Made by a program: the position numbers and the translations under genes
In this document: positions 47,635 to 59,079 of the stretch, in pieces
How positions within the stretch are numbered: the first letter of the stretch is position 1
How the letters are laid out: every line of letters begins with the position of its first letter
The notes under the pieces: model-generated
Seen by the model: only the letters and a program-made list of their open reading frames with translations
What the model was told of the DNA's origin: nothing
The model's database searches: none
From: Okapia johnstoni
Lineage: Eukaryota; Chordata; Mammalia; Artiodactyla; Giraffidae
Direction of reading: 5' to 3'
Assembly (NCBI GenBank): GCA_024291935.2
Contig: CM044308.1
Coordinates: 116,462,501-116,526,500 of the forward strand
DNA: 64,000 nucleotides

Positions 47635-50600
47635 GTGAGTGATAACTCTAAATTTCATTTTCATCTTAGTGTATTCAGTTAGATAGTTTAAAATTCTGTC
47701 TTCTCTTTACCTGTCTCTTTTTTTCACAGCTACCTATTTCTTGTGAGTAAAGGGTATATTACTTTGCAGACTTCTCATTAAAAACTTGGGATGTTTTGAT
47801 GTAGGCACTAGATTAGCTACAAGCTGACAGATTTAAGAACTAGAATGGATCCACATGCCCAATTGTCTAGTAGTTGAACATGGATCAGTCATGTTAATTG
47901 AACATTCTAAGCATCAGGTAATTGAGTGGCACTTCAAGATATACGCTCTCCCAAGAATTAAAAGGACTGTTTGTCCTCTTATGTCAGCCTTCAGTAGTGA
48001 CTCTGTCTGAGATCCTTGTTTGGAATCCTATGTTTATTATTAAAAGTAAGACTACAAGTTGATAGTTGATTAAAGCCTAATTGGTGGCCTTTTTCTTTCC
48101 TTGTGTCAGCTGTCATATGACGATATGACTTCCTTAATCACCATTAAAAAGGTATAGCCCCCTTAGTAGTTAGTTTTGTTATTACACTAGAACTTCAGAC
48201 TGGGAACCGGAGAGGAGAAACAAGTCCCGCTGCCAGTGCCTGCGGCTTTGTTTCACTGAAGCATCCTCAGGCATGGAAGGGAACCCGAAGCTCTTTAGGG
48301 TCTTGCCTTTGTCCTAGTCTCTCTTTGAGGTTAATATAAGACTTCATGAGTTTGAATGCGAGTGAGCCCTGATGCTGGCCAGTGCCACCTCTCTTCATTC
48401 CCCATCACTTCCTCCTTCCCGCATGCTGCCCTCCCACTGTGGCTAGAGTGTTGCCCTGGGAGAAAGAGGCAGACAGAAAGAAAAACAACAACTCACTGGG
48501 TTCGCATGTTGACTTGTTGTTTGAAATACTTTTGCTAAAAAGTTTTTTTGCAGGGAGTGGGTGTGCTCTGTGACATGTCCATCCTCTGCGTTCCAGACAG
48601 ATTTTTTTCTTACAGGGCTTCTCCTTAGCCTTTGTAGAGGTGTTTGAGGAAGACAGCCTTCTGTAATGTCCACTGTCGTGACAGTTTGTTGATTGTCTTC
48701 ATGAATACCACATGCCTTCTAGGTTTCTCAGCCTGACTGATCATGTAGCTGTTAAACAAAAGCCGATTTTTGCTGAGTTTTAAAAAAAAATCATATTTAA
48801 ATTGAGCTGCTTTTTATGCCATGTTCTAGGTAGGTGGCAGTGTTTGCTCTCTCTCCTAGGCTCACTGGTTAGTTACCATAAGCCTCATTTGATGAGTTGG
48901 GAGGTTGGACAGTTTTCCATTTTTTAACCTCTTTTTTCAGGAAACTTCAGCTGCAGAACCCACAGTGGCTAATAGCTAGGACTATAGTCACCCTTGTGTG
49001 GTCAGTCCCAGGTCATTTCATATATTACACTCCTGAGAACACTTGTCCCTCAGAAAAGGGTTCTGTGGTCGTAAGATTGGGAAGTACATTGTATGATGTG
49101 CCTGCCTTAGAAGTTGCCATTGCACATGAGCACACTAGAAGCTGAGGCCTCCTGCATTGAGGAAACCACTATAACTCAGTATCAACTGAATGTTTTCCCT
49201 ATGGGATTTAAAATCGCAAAATGCTTAATACTAATGTCTTACGGAGAACCAGTGTTCCTTGAACATACATGATCAGGAAAACTCTGGCCTACAGAGAGTA
49301 GGGAAAGGCCAGAGTCCTGGGAAAGCAGATTTGGTCTCAGAGGTCTGGTGTGAAGGGAACATGGTTTTTCAAAAAAGAAAATGGAAGTTTGGATAATGGA
49401 GGGTTTTAGTCTGGCCTGTCAGATTAATAAAGAAAATTCCCCTGCTTCCAGATGGGGGCTCCAAACCTTGATGTACATTTGTGATCTTGCCAAAGAAAAG
49501 GTGTCTGGCCTTTCTCCCAGTGGAGCTATGTCTTCTGATGTAAACAGAAACAGTTTCCCAGAACAAATTCAGTTTCGAACAATTCGGCCGTGGCCTCATG
49601 CCAGTTCCTCCCTGCCTTGGGTGCTCCAAATACCAGTGAATCAGTTCTCCAGTGGCACCCTGCTCTGTGGGGTGCAGCACATGGAGCCCAGGGAGAATTC
49701 ACAGCCACTTCCTCTTCTCCGGGAGCCCGAGGCCATCCATCATTTCCCACACTGAATCACTGCTAATCTCTTCCAAGACCATTTCTGCAGCTAATCTTTC
49801 CTAGCTTTTCCTCTGCCTCCACCCCGAGGTCTGGAGTACCTACCCCGACCTTTACTTTTCCTTCCAGTCTGAGGGCTCAATTAACATGAACGTTTTCAGG
49901 TTTAGTGCCTTCTGATTCAACACCCTGGGTTGAGAGCTAAAAATACCTTCTTTCCAGCTGATCTGTCCTAATCACAATAGCACCAACCCTTTAAATAGCT
50001 TTTCTGTGCCAGAGTAGACATTTGACAGATGGAGCTAACACTCTGAGGGCTACAGGAAGTCGCAGGCTTCCTGACCAGCCTAGCACTGAGCTTTTACTTC
50101 TGCTCTTCCATTTCTTTTAGAGAGGAAAGAAGAAACCCTCTTACCAAGCCTTAATAATTAATCAGTTCTTAATACAAAGGTGTATATGATAGTGTGCTTA
50201 TGGTTTATCACTAGTGGTGTAAATACTAGAAAATACTGATTCAGAAAAGGCACCCAGTTGTATGGGTCTCCTTGCTTCCTAGCACTGGTTATATCTGAGA
50301 CCACTGTCTTAGGTACGTAAGAAATAGCTGCATCTCCGACCATATCCAGAAAAGAATCTTTCGGGCAAGTGGTCTACAAACCTATTTTTTAAATTAAGTG
50401 CTTGTTTTGCTTTGAAAAACTCAGAGACATATTGCATCTGTATTTTCTAGTTAGGCCTTCTAATAAGGGACAAATATTTCTTCAGGCACAGGGACTAAGT
50501 GAGGGTGAGTTCTTTTTCTTTGTTTGGTCATGGTTCTCCCCATTCCTTGGAACATTGCCAGTCAGCACTTAAATACAATTTGGTTGTTCAAATGATTTTT

Positions 50601-51096
50601 TTAAAAAAGGTGTTCTTTCCAGCAGGCACAGTGGTTTGCAACTTGCTAATGACTGTGTCCCACAGCTGGGTCCCACGTGCAGGTTCCCCCTTCCCGCTCT
50701 CTGAGTACCTTCACTCTTATGGCTACTGGAAGAGGTGCGACCTTAGCTAAAGTAGGAAGATGAAGGAGGGAAGACCACATTCCCATCTTCTAAGATTTTA
50801 GGCCTCAGACCCAAAGCCAGATTTGAGGTAGGAGACAAATGAACCCAAAGAAAGTACATCTTGATGCATGTTTAACCGTATTTGACTGTCTTTTAATAAA
50901 AACTTTTGTCCTGTAGGACAGGTCTCAGTGTCTTAACATTGCATTCTCATTCTCCAAGTCTCACAGCTATTAGATTGCATCGTATTCCCCGGGAGTTCGG
51001 ATATGTTTAAAAAACAAACACACACAAAGAACTGTGACATTTTATCAAGAAGTGTATCCCAGTCTGGCTCTCTTTACGTTGGCTCCCATTGCCGTT

Positions 51097-51415
51097 CTCT
51101 TTGTTTTGTTTTGTTTTGTTTTGTTTTGTTTTGTTTTGTTTTAATTTGGCTGTGCTGCATCTTCATTGCTGTGTGTGCAAGCAGGAAATACTCTTCATTG
51201 CACTGCATGGGCTTCTCCTTGTGGTGGCTTCTCTTGTGGAGCACAGACTCTAGGGCGTGCATGGGCTTCAGTATTTGTTGCACATGGGCTCCGTAATTGT
51301 GGCGCACAGGCTTAGTTACTTCGCAGCATGTGGAATCTTTCCAGACCAGGGATCGAACCCATGTTCCCTGCCTTGGCAGGCAGATTCTTATCCACTCTGC
51401 CACCAGGGAAGTCCC
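51097..51415 (-). mobile_element. CHR-type SINE, long form, with (TTTTG)n tail
   Basis: The complement begins GGGACTTCCCTGGTGGCAGA, has B box GGGTTCGATCCCTGG, the long CHR body, and ends in about nine copies of CAAAA (seen here as TTTTG at 51098-51142). The flanks CATTGCCGTTCT and CATTACCATTCT look like a target duplication with two mismatches. A minus-strand frame of 109 codons here is SINE sequence. Confidence 0.88.
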
Positions 51416-51520
51416 ATTACCATTCTTAGTAAGTTCACTTAGCAGAGTCTGGTTATCCTACCACCTTCAAGCCCTCTAGCTTAAACCTACAATCTAAGGT
51501 TTATAAAAATTGACTCCCAG

Positions 51521-51622
51521 AGACTTCCCTGGCCATCCAGTGGTTAAAACTCCACGCTTCCAGTGCAGGGGTGTGGATTCAATCCCTGGTCAGGGAACTC
51601 ACAGGCCATGTGGTGCAGCCAG
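51521..51622 (+). mobile_element. CHR-type tRNA-derived SINE
   Basis: AGACTTCCCTGGCCATCCAG, TGGTTAAAACTCCACGCTTC, GGATTCAATCCCTGGTCAGG, GAACTCACAGGCCATGTGG. Possible target repeats are AAAAATTGACTC before it and AAAAACTGACTC after it. Confidence 0.85.
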
Positions 51623-52628
51623 AAAAACTGACTCACACATACTTATGTTATAGAACCCTCTTCCCTCCATGCAGTATTCTGATAGAAATCACGATAACAG
51701 CCATTCAGTAGGAGCAGAGCCAGGTTCTTAACCAGAATGCTTCCAAACACATTAAAGTTATATCCATTCAACTTGCTTATTCCATCTGGCTGTTGGCCAC
51801 ATTTTTTAATTCTGGAGTGGGTGAGTGTGTATGTGTGTTTGGGTGCTTCCATTTCTTAGCCTATCATCTCTTCTTTAGCCTATCACCACTTCACTTAGCC
51901 TGTCACCTCTTACTTAAAACCATGACATGTCTGTAGGCATCTGGGCCTTGCTGTATATATTGTCTAGAACATGTGCCTGTGCAGCACGATAGAACTTCAA
52001 CAGAAGATCCTGTTGTGTGTATTTTCTGTTTCCTTGGAAATGGGCAGGAGCCTTGAAACTTGGGAATGGCTTTCACAACTTAAAGCAGTCCTCCTCGTAT
52101 TAAAGATGGTCCTGTCAAACGATGTAAGCCAAAATCCAGCTGGTGATGTTGCCTAGCAACTCAGTCTGAGCTGCAAGAGCCCTTCATTGTGGGAACCAAG
52201 GTGACAGCCAGAACTGCCTGACCCCCCAGAAGGTGATGAAGGTGAGGGAGGCTCCCTCCTCCCTCAGTCTTGTGCATAACGATCTTGAGATAAACGTTTT
52301 GGCTTCTCAAAGAGAACCCATTCTTAACCCATTCTTGAGTTATAACTACTCTGCTTGTTGTTAGTGGAAACTGGAAATAAAAGGAGGGAAATTAAGCCAT
52401 AACTAAGCATGATGCAGTTATTTAATGAATGGGCTTTAGTACCTCCTGCCCTGAGCGCTTGCTGAGTTGAATGTGGAAGAAAGACATCAGGGCAAGAATT
52501 ACCTCCAAAATCAGACCACATCTGAATAGATGGTGATTACACTCACAAACATAGAAAGCAAAATTATGGTTACCAAAGGGGGAAAGGGAAGGAGGAGAGA
52601 GAAATTAGGAATATGGGATTAACAGATA

Positions 52629-53050
52629 CATCAGTTCAGTTTAGTCACTCAGTCATGTCCAACTCTTTGCGACCCCATGGACTGCAGCATGCCAGGCTTC
52701 CCTGTCCATCACCAACTCCCGGAGCTTGCTCAAAACTCATATCCATCGAGTCAGTGATGCCATCCAACCATCTCATCCTCTGTCGTCCCCTTGTCCTCCC
52801 GCCTTCAATCTTTCCCAGCATCAGGGTCTTTTCACATGAGTCAACTCTTCCAATCAGGTGGCCACAGTATTGGAGTTTCAGCTTCAGCTCTTCCAGTGAA
52901 TATTCAGGACTGATCTCCTTTAGGATGGGCTGGTTGGATCTCCTTGCAGTCCAAGGGATTCTCAAGAGTCTTCTCCAATACCACAGTTCAAAAGCATCAA
53001 TTCTTTGGTGCTCAGCTTTCTTTATAGTCCAACTCTCACGTCCATACATG
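52629..53050 (-). mobile_element. BovB LINE 3' end nested in L1
   Basis: The minus strand keeps an open frame of 137 codons (52645-53058) matching the C-terminus of the BovB polyprotein: ESWTIKKAEHQRIDAFELWY, then RRLLRIPWTARRSNQPILKE, EYSLEELKLKLQYCGHLIGR, and [20 protein letters not shown]. Only the terminal region is present, so it cannot mobilise itself. GATACAT occurs at both edges, consistent with a short target duplication. Confidence 0.92.
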
Positions 53051-53158
53051 TGATACATACTACTATATATAAAACAGATAAAAAGGATTTAATGTATAGC
53101 ACAGGAAGCTATATTCAATATCTTATAATAATCTATCATGGAAAAGAATATAAAAAAG

Positions 53159-53161
<3 letters not shown>

Positions 53162-53200
<39 letters not shown>
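53162..53200 (+). repeat. (AC)n microsatellite
   Basis: An uninterrupted run of about 19 AC units within the L1 3' end, followed by a short (TA)n. Confidence 0.95.
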
Positions 53201-53207
<7 letters not shown>

Positions 53208-53309
53208 TTGTACATATCTGAATCATTTTGCTGAACCCCTGAAACAGTTTTGTAAATCAGCTGTACTTTAGATAACTAAACAAACAGATGTGGGGTTTTT
53301 CTGGCAGAT

Positions 53310-53431
53310 TTTTTTTTTTTTTTTGGCAGCCTAACAGCTTATGGGATTTCAGTTTCCTGACCAGGGATTGAACCTGGGCCACAGCAGTGAAAGCTCCAAA
53401 TCCTAACCACTAGATCACCAAAGAACTTCCC
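53310..53431 (-). mobile_element. CHR-type tRNA-derived SINE
   Basis: The complement reads GGGAAGTTCTTTGGTGATCT, AGTGGTTAGGATTTGGAGC, GGTTCAATCCCTGGTCAGG, AACTGAAATCCCATAAGC, then an A-run. Confidence 0.85.
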
Positions 53432-53454
53432 AGAGAAAGTTGGCTTTGTTTTGT

Positions 53455-54390
53455 TTTTTTTTTTAATTGAAGTGTAGTTGATTTAAATATTGTGTTAGTT
53501 TATGTTACACAACAAAGTGATTCAGTTGTGTGTGTATATATATACACACACACGTTTTTGCATTTTTTTCCACTATGGTTTATCACAGGATATTGAGTAT
53601 AGCTCCCTGTACTATACATTAGGTCCTTGTTGTTTACCCATTCTATATACAGTAGTTTGCATCTGCTAACCCAAACCTCCCATTCCATTCCTCCCCCTTC
53701 CCACCTCGCCCATGGCAACCACAGGTCTTTTCTCTCTGTCTGTGAATCTGTTTCTGTTTCATAGATAAGTTCATTTGTGTCATATTTTAGATTCCACATA
53801 TATGTCACATATGATATAATACGGTATTATTTTTCTGACTTACTTCACTTAGTATGATAATCTTGAGTTCTATCTGTGTTGTAGCAAATAGCATTGTTTT
53901 GTTCTTTTTTATGGCTGAGTAGTCATTCCATTGTATATATGTACCACATCTTCTTTGTCCATTCATCTATAGATGGACATTTAGGTTGTTTGCCAATCTT
54001 GGCTATTGTGGATAGTGCTGCTATGGACATAGGAATGCATATATCTTTTTTAAGTGTAATTTCGTCTGGATATTTGTCCAGAAGTGGGATTGCTGGATCA
54101 TATGGTAATTCTATTTTTAGTTTTTTGAGGAACCTCCATATTGTTTTCTATAGTGGCTACACCAACTTACATTCCCACCAACAGCGTAGGAGAGTTTTCT
54201 TTTCTCCGCATCCTTTCCAGCATTTGTTATTTGTAGACTTAAATAATGGCCATTCTGACTAGTGTGAGGTGGTGCCTCATTGTAGTTTTGATTTGCATTT
54301 ATCTATTATCACTATCTATTAGTGATGTTGAGCATCTTTTCATGTGTCTGTTGCCATTTGTATTTCTTTGGGGAAATGTCTTAATGTTTT
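53455..54390 (-). mobile_element. L1 LINE 3' end, antisense
   Basis: Antisense L1 text in order: AATTGAAGTGTAGTTGATTT, CAACAAAGTGATTCAG, GAGTATAGCTCCCTGTACTA, CCCATGGCAACCACAGG, CTGAGTAGTCATTCCATTG, GGGATTGCTGGATCATATGG, GAACCTCCATATTGTTTTC and TGTGAGGTGGTGCCTCATTG. It therefore covers the 3' UTR and the end of ORF2. Stops break the ORF2 frame. Open frames reported on the + strand (53894-54551) are its antisense shadow. Confidence 0.92.
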
Positions 54391-55603
54391 TTAATGCCTA
54401 TGGCATTATGCACATATTGGCATCTCCAACACCTGAGTCAGAGGCTTATTCACAGGTATTGATGGCAGGTACTCATTGTGTCCCAGATACTGTGAGAAGC
54501 ACAGTGATGAAAAACTATAGGATCCCTGTGCTCAGAGGGTTTACCGTCTAGGAGAATAGAAAGACCATCCATCACAGCAGCCTTCTCCCATAGAGTATGA
54601 CTGGTTTTTATGTGGGGAGAATTTAGTTCCTGAGTAATTTAATTCTTATTAGAAACAAATGTAATAAACTGTCAACAAAGAAATGGTATTTATCATCTCT
54701 GTTCTTAAAGTTTCTCTTTCTCTGATGCTGCAGCTCTCATATTAGCAGCCAGAGAACAAGGAGAGAGAAATGACCTTTAATTCTGAAATGTCATGTCTCT
54801 GGTGTTGTATGTAGTCACAAGGAAGACCCCAAACACCAACCTGTTCTTGTCCTGTGTTAGTGACAGCAAAGGCCTCATTCTAACCAGAAATGGCAGTTGA
54901 GGTTACAGGGCCTTGGAATAATCATCTTTGCACAACTTCAGTCTTTCTCAAAAACTTCTGTTGAGGCAGTTTGTTTCGTTATTAATTTGGGGTATGAAAT
55001 TCCCCAGAGGCTTAAAAAATCATTTGCCTGCTTTAAAAAAATAAAAACAAACAGCTAAACATTAAGGTTAACAAATTTGATTTGCAGGATTTCTGCAACT
55101 GGGCGCTTTTCTGATCCTGGCACATGAGGCCAGAGTGGCTCGTGGTAGAGTAGTAGTGACTTGGGAAGTATTATTGTAGATTCAGTTGTCAGTCTTTGTA
55201 TCCCTATGGATCTGGGACCAACATTCCAGAAGTGAATCCCAACATGGCAGTCACCCATTCACCCATTTCTGTCTCTGTCCACTTCAGTGCATTTTACCTG
55301 TCTAGCTCCTAGTAATAGTTTGAGGGTACCAATGGCTTAGACCCACCATAATCTCCACTGATAGTGGTAGTTCTTAAACACTGATGCTTAGTCGCACCTT
55401 ATTCCGTTTTCTGGCCTGGAATGTGATACATAGGCACTTGAAGAACTTCCTCACACTTTGCTTTTGTGGGAGAAGGGCTTTCTGAAATGTGCACATATGC
55501 ATGTGATGGTGCTTTTCAGGGGCTTAATTGAGTACACATGGCTCATGGCATCCTTGTTGGATATTTTAACTGAAGGTGTTGCATTTTGAATCTGTGTTTC
55601 TAG

Positions 55604-55758
55604 ACACTGTTTCCAGCAAGTTGCAAAACAACAATGTTTATACTATTGCCAAGAGGAATGTGGAAGGGCAGGACATGCTGTACCAATCCCTGAAGCTCAC
55701 TAACGGCATTTGGATTTTGGCCGAGCTACGTATCCAGCCAGGAAACCCCAATTACACG
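55604..55758 (+). CDS. AP2B1: AP2B1 exon: platform subdomain with Tyr888 (residues 862-913)
   Basis: 155 coding bases, starting with AC of Asp862 and ending in phase 0 at Thr913. It encodes TVSSKLQNNNVYTIAKRNVE, then GQDMLYQSLKLTNGIWILAE, and LRIQPGNPNYT. Tyr888 (TAC at 55681-55683) and Arg879 line the platform binding surface together with Trp841 from the previous exon. From the literature, Tyr888 is needed for beta-arrestin and ARH contact. The acceptor is GTTTCTAG and the donor GTAAGG at 55759. Confidence 0.97.
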
Positions 55759-56060
55759 GTAAGGCCTTTTTCAGAATGGGTGAGATGGGTTCACGGAGGG
55801 AGGTAAGAGCCCTTTCATTTTTTTCTTAGCATTTTTTAATTTGCCAGGGAAGACCTGGTGGAGTTGCTTCACTCCCCAGATATCCAAAACAAGCAGTCAA
55901 AGTCCCCAGTTGCATTCTTTGAAGACCTTGTTCAGCCCCCATTCACCAGGAAGGGGCCTCTGGCGGCAGGAGTACCTCAGACTCCTCCAGGTATATACAG
56001 AGCTGCTTACAGAACCTGCAACTTCATCAGTATTGGTTAATGCTCATCTAGCATATCTGT

Positions 56061-56339
56061 CGGAGAAGGCAGTGGCACCCCACTCGAGTACTCTTGCCTG
56101 GAAAATCCCATGGGCGGAGGAGCCTGGTAGGCTGCAGTCCATGGGGTCACTAAGAGTCGGACACGACTGAGCGACTTCACTTTCACTTTTCCCTTTCATG
56201 CACTGGAGAAGGAAATGGCGACCCACTCCAGTGTTCTTGCCTGGAGAATCCCAGGGACGGCAGAGCCTGGTGGGCTGCCGTCTATGGGGTCGCACAGAGT
56301 CGGACACAACTGAAGCGACTTAGCAGCAGCAGCAGCAGC
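56061..56339 (+). mobile_element. Bov-A2 SINE (dimer) with perfect target duplications
   Basis: Two Bov-A units joined by TTCACTTTCACTTTTCCC and TTTCATGCACTGG, ending in (AGC)n. AGCATATCTGT flanks it exactly at 56050-56060 and 56340-56350. Frames of 87-109 codons crossing it are SINE sequence. Confidence 0.96.
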
Positions 56340-56996
56340 AGCATATCTGTGCATGTGGTACTATAACAGACCGCTAAGAGGATTGTTTTCGTAGCTCATT
56401 TCAAGCTCATTCCTGCTTTTGGACATAAGGATGTCAAAATCCCTGTACATATGAGCCTCTTTAGTGATGTTGTATGTCCTAAAATGCTTGTTGAAAAATT
56501 AAGGCAAAATGGGACACACCTTTTATAGCCTGAAAGGGAACTTTAGAAAACTTCTTCAGTGCCATGCTGGACTAAAATTGAAATCCTGGCCTTATTTTTA
56601 GGGGAGAAGCCAGTTGCTTTGTTAAGCAGCACAGCCATAATACCCTAGGCACTGGCCGTTTGTTTACTGTTGTAAAAGACTATCTCCCAGTAAGTGCTGC
56701 TTGTCATCTGCATTTTGTAAAGTATAAGAAAACCCTTGGGATAGGGAAAATATCATATTCTTCTGTTATGTTCAAGGCTTTTGTGCACTGTTTTGAATGA
56801 AGGGAAAGGAAAGGGATGAGAAAAATAAGGTTCAATAATTGAGTAACTGATAGAGCTTTATATTCAGTAGATTACATGAGCTTTTTAACCATGTAGCCAA
56901 GAAAAGTCTGTGATTCCATTCCTTAATTTTAAGGCAAGCCTGTGTTCATTAGCATACATCAAGGAAATAGTACCACCCTGAACTGAAAATTCTTGA

Positions 56997-57084
56997 TTTC
57001 CCCTTGAGGAAGCTGGACATGTGTGTATGTTTGTGTGTGTGTGTGATGCCCAAGCATTTGTGAGTTTCCCCTTGAAGGAAGCTG

Positions 57085-57131
<47 letters not shown>

Positions 57132-57169
57132 TGCCCAAGCATTTGTGAGTTTCCCCTTGAAGGAAGCTG

Positions 57170-57254
<85 letters not shown>

Positions 57255-57305
57255 TGCCCAAGTGTGTGTGTGTGTATGTGTGAGTCATGCCCAAGCATTT
57301 GTGAG
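56997..57305 (+). repeat. Compound minisatellite with nested (GT)n
   Basis: A unit consisting of TTTCCCCTTGAAGGAAGC TGGAC, a (GT)n run, and ATGCCCAAGCATTTGTGAG is repeated. TTTCCCC blocks start at 56997, 57065 and 57150. ATGCCCAA blocks start at 57046, 57131, 57254 and 57287. The (GT)n runs are short and impure at 57019-57045, about 43 bases at 57088-57130, and about 81 bases at 57173-57253. The unit therefore grew by tandem duplication while the dinucleotide runs expanded independently. Confidence 0.93.
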
Positions 57306-57819
57306 CTGAGAAACTTCAGGCTTCTCCCATAAACTGTACACTCCTCCCACCCACCTCCTCCGCTGCCAGTCCTTTGTCTTTTCTTGTAAGAAACTATCCT
57401 GTCGTTTTCCTTGAGTTCCCCAAGAAAGGGAAAGTCCTGTCTGCTTTTCTGGAGGGACAGGTTTTTACTGTAAAATCAGGTCTTGTGAAATAATTCCATT
57501 TACTTCCCTAGAAATTTTCTCAAAGTATGTGTATTTGTGTGTGTGTGTCTTGTTTTTTATCATTCATTATTTTATTGTTTGCAGTATTCCATCTCAGCTA
57601 GATTAGAGTAGCATGATTACCCTTAGATTGCAGATAAGGAAACCAAGGTTAAGAATGATTAATAACTTGTTCAAGATCACAGAAGTTGTTGGTAGGTAAG
57701 TTGTGCTTAGAATTCAGATATCTAAACACTTCCTAACTGTATTCATCAAGGATAGTGAGAATTTTGAGAAAGACCTCTTAGTAACATAGTTTATTTAAAA
57801 TGTTTAAAAGCTTTTTATC

Positions 57820-58330
57820 TGTAACTAATTTAAGACTCACATAAAGTTTTAAAAATCATCCATAGAGTTATCATACATCTTTCACCGAGTTTTCCTCATT
57901 GAGAACATCTTATACCCATAGTACAGTTCACCAGTTTTTACATCATTATTTTTATTTTATTTGGTTAAGGAGTGTACAGTACCATGAAATCTTACCACAT
58001 TTGTGATAATCACCACCACAATCAGAAACAGAACTGTTCTGTCACCACGAAAAAACTCCTCGCCTCACCCCAGTCCTAACCCATGGGAATCACTATATAT
58101 TTGTTTCCCATTACTATAATTTTGTCATTTTGAGAGGGTGCTATAAATTCAGTTCCTATCCTCTTGAGACTTTTTTCCCCACTTAGCATAATATCCTTGA
58201 CATCTGTCTTAAGTCATTGCATGTATTAATAATTTGCTGTGTGTTTTTTTTTTTGATGACTGAGTAGTAGTACGTTACATGATAAATCACTTCCTTCATC
58301 CCCTTACTCTATGTCATTAAGGTTTGTTTA
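57820..58330 (-). mobile_element. Old L1 LINE fragment, antisense
   Basis: ACATCTTTCACCGAGTTTTC, AACATCTTATACCCATAGTA, CACCACCACAATCAGAAACA, TTCTGTCACCACGAAAAAAC and TTAGCATAATATCCTTGACA (each up to 20 bases) follow antisense L1 order. Confidence 0.6.
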
Positions 58331-58796
58331 TCCCAGGGGGAAGAGCCCTCATAATCTCTTAAGTAGCTCTGTCTCACCTGGAAGGATAACTTGTCCCAGG
58401 TGAAGAAGTATGTGTTCCAGGCCATAAACCTGAAGTAGATGTTTAAGTCCTTGGCTTATTACCTAGGCAGGGAAGGTGAGTCTAGGTGGGTGGCATTCCT
58501 CAGTGGTTGGTGTTAAAGATGTGACACATAAGTAGGTTAGTGCTTCGAAAGTTACAATCCTGGAAAGACCTCTTTTCCCATATAAAAGGAGACCAGAGTC
58601 CTAAATCAGATTTTTTAGCTTCTTTTTTTCTTTATGTACATTTCCTTCTTGCTTTCTTTAGGAATTAGCAAAAAAAAAAAAAAAAATTTTTTTTAAATGT
58701 GTTCCAGCTTGTCTTTTTTTTTTTTTTTGGTATTCCAGCTTGTCTTAGCTGTACTTGTTGGAAAGCAAGGAATAGATTTAACCCTAAGCTTAACCT

Positions 58797-59079
58797 TGGA
58801 GAAGGCAATGGCACCCCACTCCAGTCCTCTTGCCTGGAGAATCCCATGGACGGAGGAGCCTGGTAGGCTGCAGTCCATGGGGTCGCGAAGAGTTGGACAC
58901 GACTGAGCGACTTCACTTTCACTTTTCACTTTCATGCATTGGAGAAGGAAATGGCAACCCACTCCAGTATTCTGGAGAAACCCAGGGATGAGGGAGCCTC
59001 ATGGGCTGCCGTCTGTGGGATCGCACAGAGTCGGACACGACTGAAGTGACTTAGCAGCAGCAGCAGCAGCAGCAGAAGA
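58797..59079 (+). mobile_element. Bov-A2 SINE (dimer)
   Basis: Starts TGGAGAAGGCAATGGCACCC, with two Bov-A units, the second shortened at CCAGTATTCTGGAG, and a longer (CAG)n tail (59054-59075). CTTAACCT at 58789-58796 and 59080-59087 is the likely target duplication. Confidence 0.94.

Larger units (their letters stand above)
52500..53280 (+). mobile_element. L1 LINE 3' end, interrupted by BovB
   Basis: L1 3' sequence appears at 52540-52628 (AACATAGAAAGCAAAATTATG, quoted as AACATAGAAAGC and AATTATGGTTACCAAAGG; GGGATTAACAGATACA). It resumes at 53050 (ACTACTATATATAAAACAG, AGCACAGGAAGCTATATTC, GAATCATTTTGCTGAACCCC). The two parts are contiguous in an intact L1, so the BovB between them inserted later. 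A (CA)n tract sits inside it. Confidence 0.85.
47635..55603 (+). other. AP2B1: AP2B1 intron between platform exons
   Basis: 7,969 bases from GTGAGT to TGTTTCTAG. The first part (47640-51090) shows no clear repeat and no convincing gene. It includes a moderately GC-rich stretch at 48190-48660 and another near 49500-49860. The second half contains two CHR SINEs in opposite orientation, a (TTTTG)n tract, an L1 with nested BovB, a third CHR SINE and an antisense L1. 54400-55600 is unassigned. Confidence 0.85.

Noticed and set aside
49381..49755. 124-codon + strand frame in the intron after the Trp841 exon
   Set aside because: No family recognised, no splice signals in phase with AP2B1 and no sign of a processed copy such as a poly(A) tail with target repeats.
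51074..51403. 109-codon minus-strand frame ending in a Lys/Gln/Asn repeat
   Set aside because: It translates a CHR SINE and its (CAAAA)n tail.
52613..53053. 146-codon + strand frame
   Set aside because: It is the antisense of the BovB 3' end, whose real frame is on the minus strand and is itself a dead fragment.
56885..57309. Long His-Thr or Cys-Val repeat frames
   Set aside because: They are translations of the (GT)n minisatellite in both strands and have no start context or conserved flank.
58560..58600. CCCATATAAAAGGAGA resembling a TATA box
   Set aside because: No initiator, CpG context or open frame follows. It is an isolated AT-rich match within an intron.
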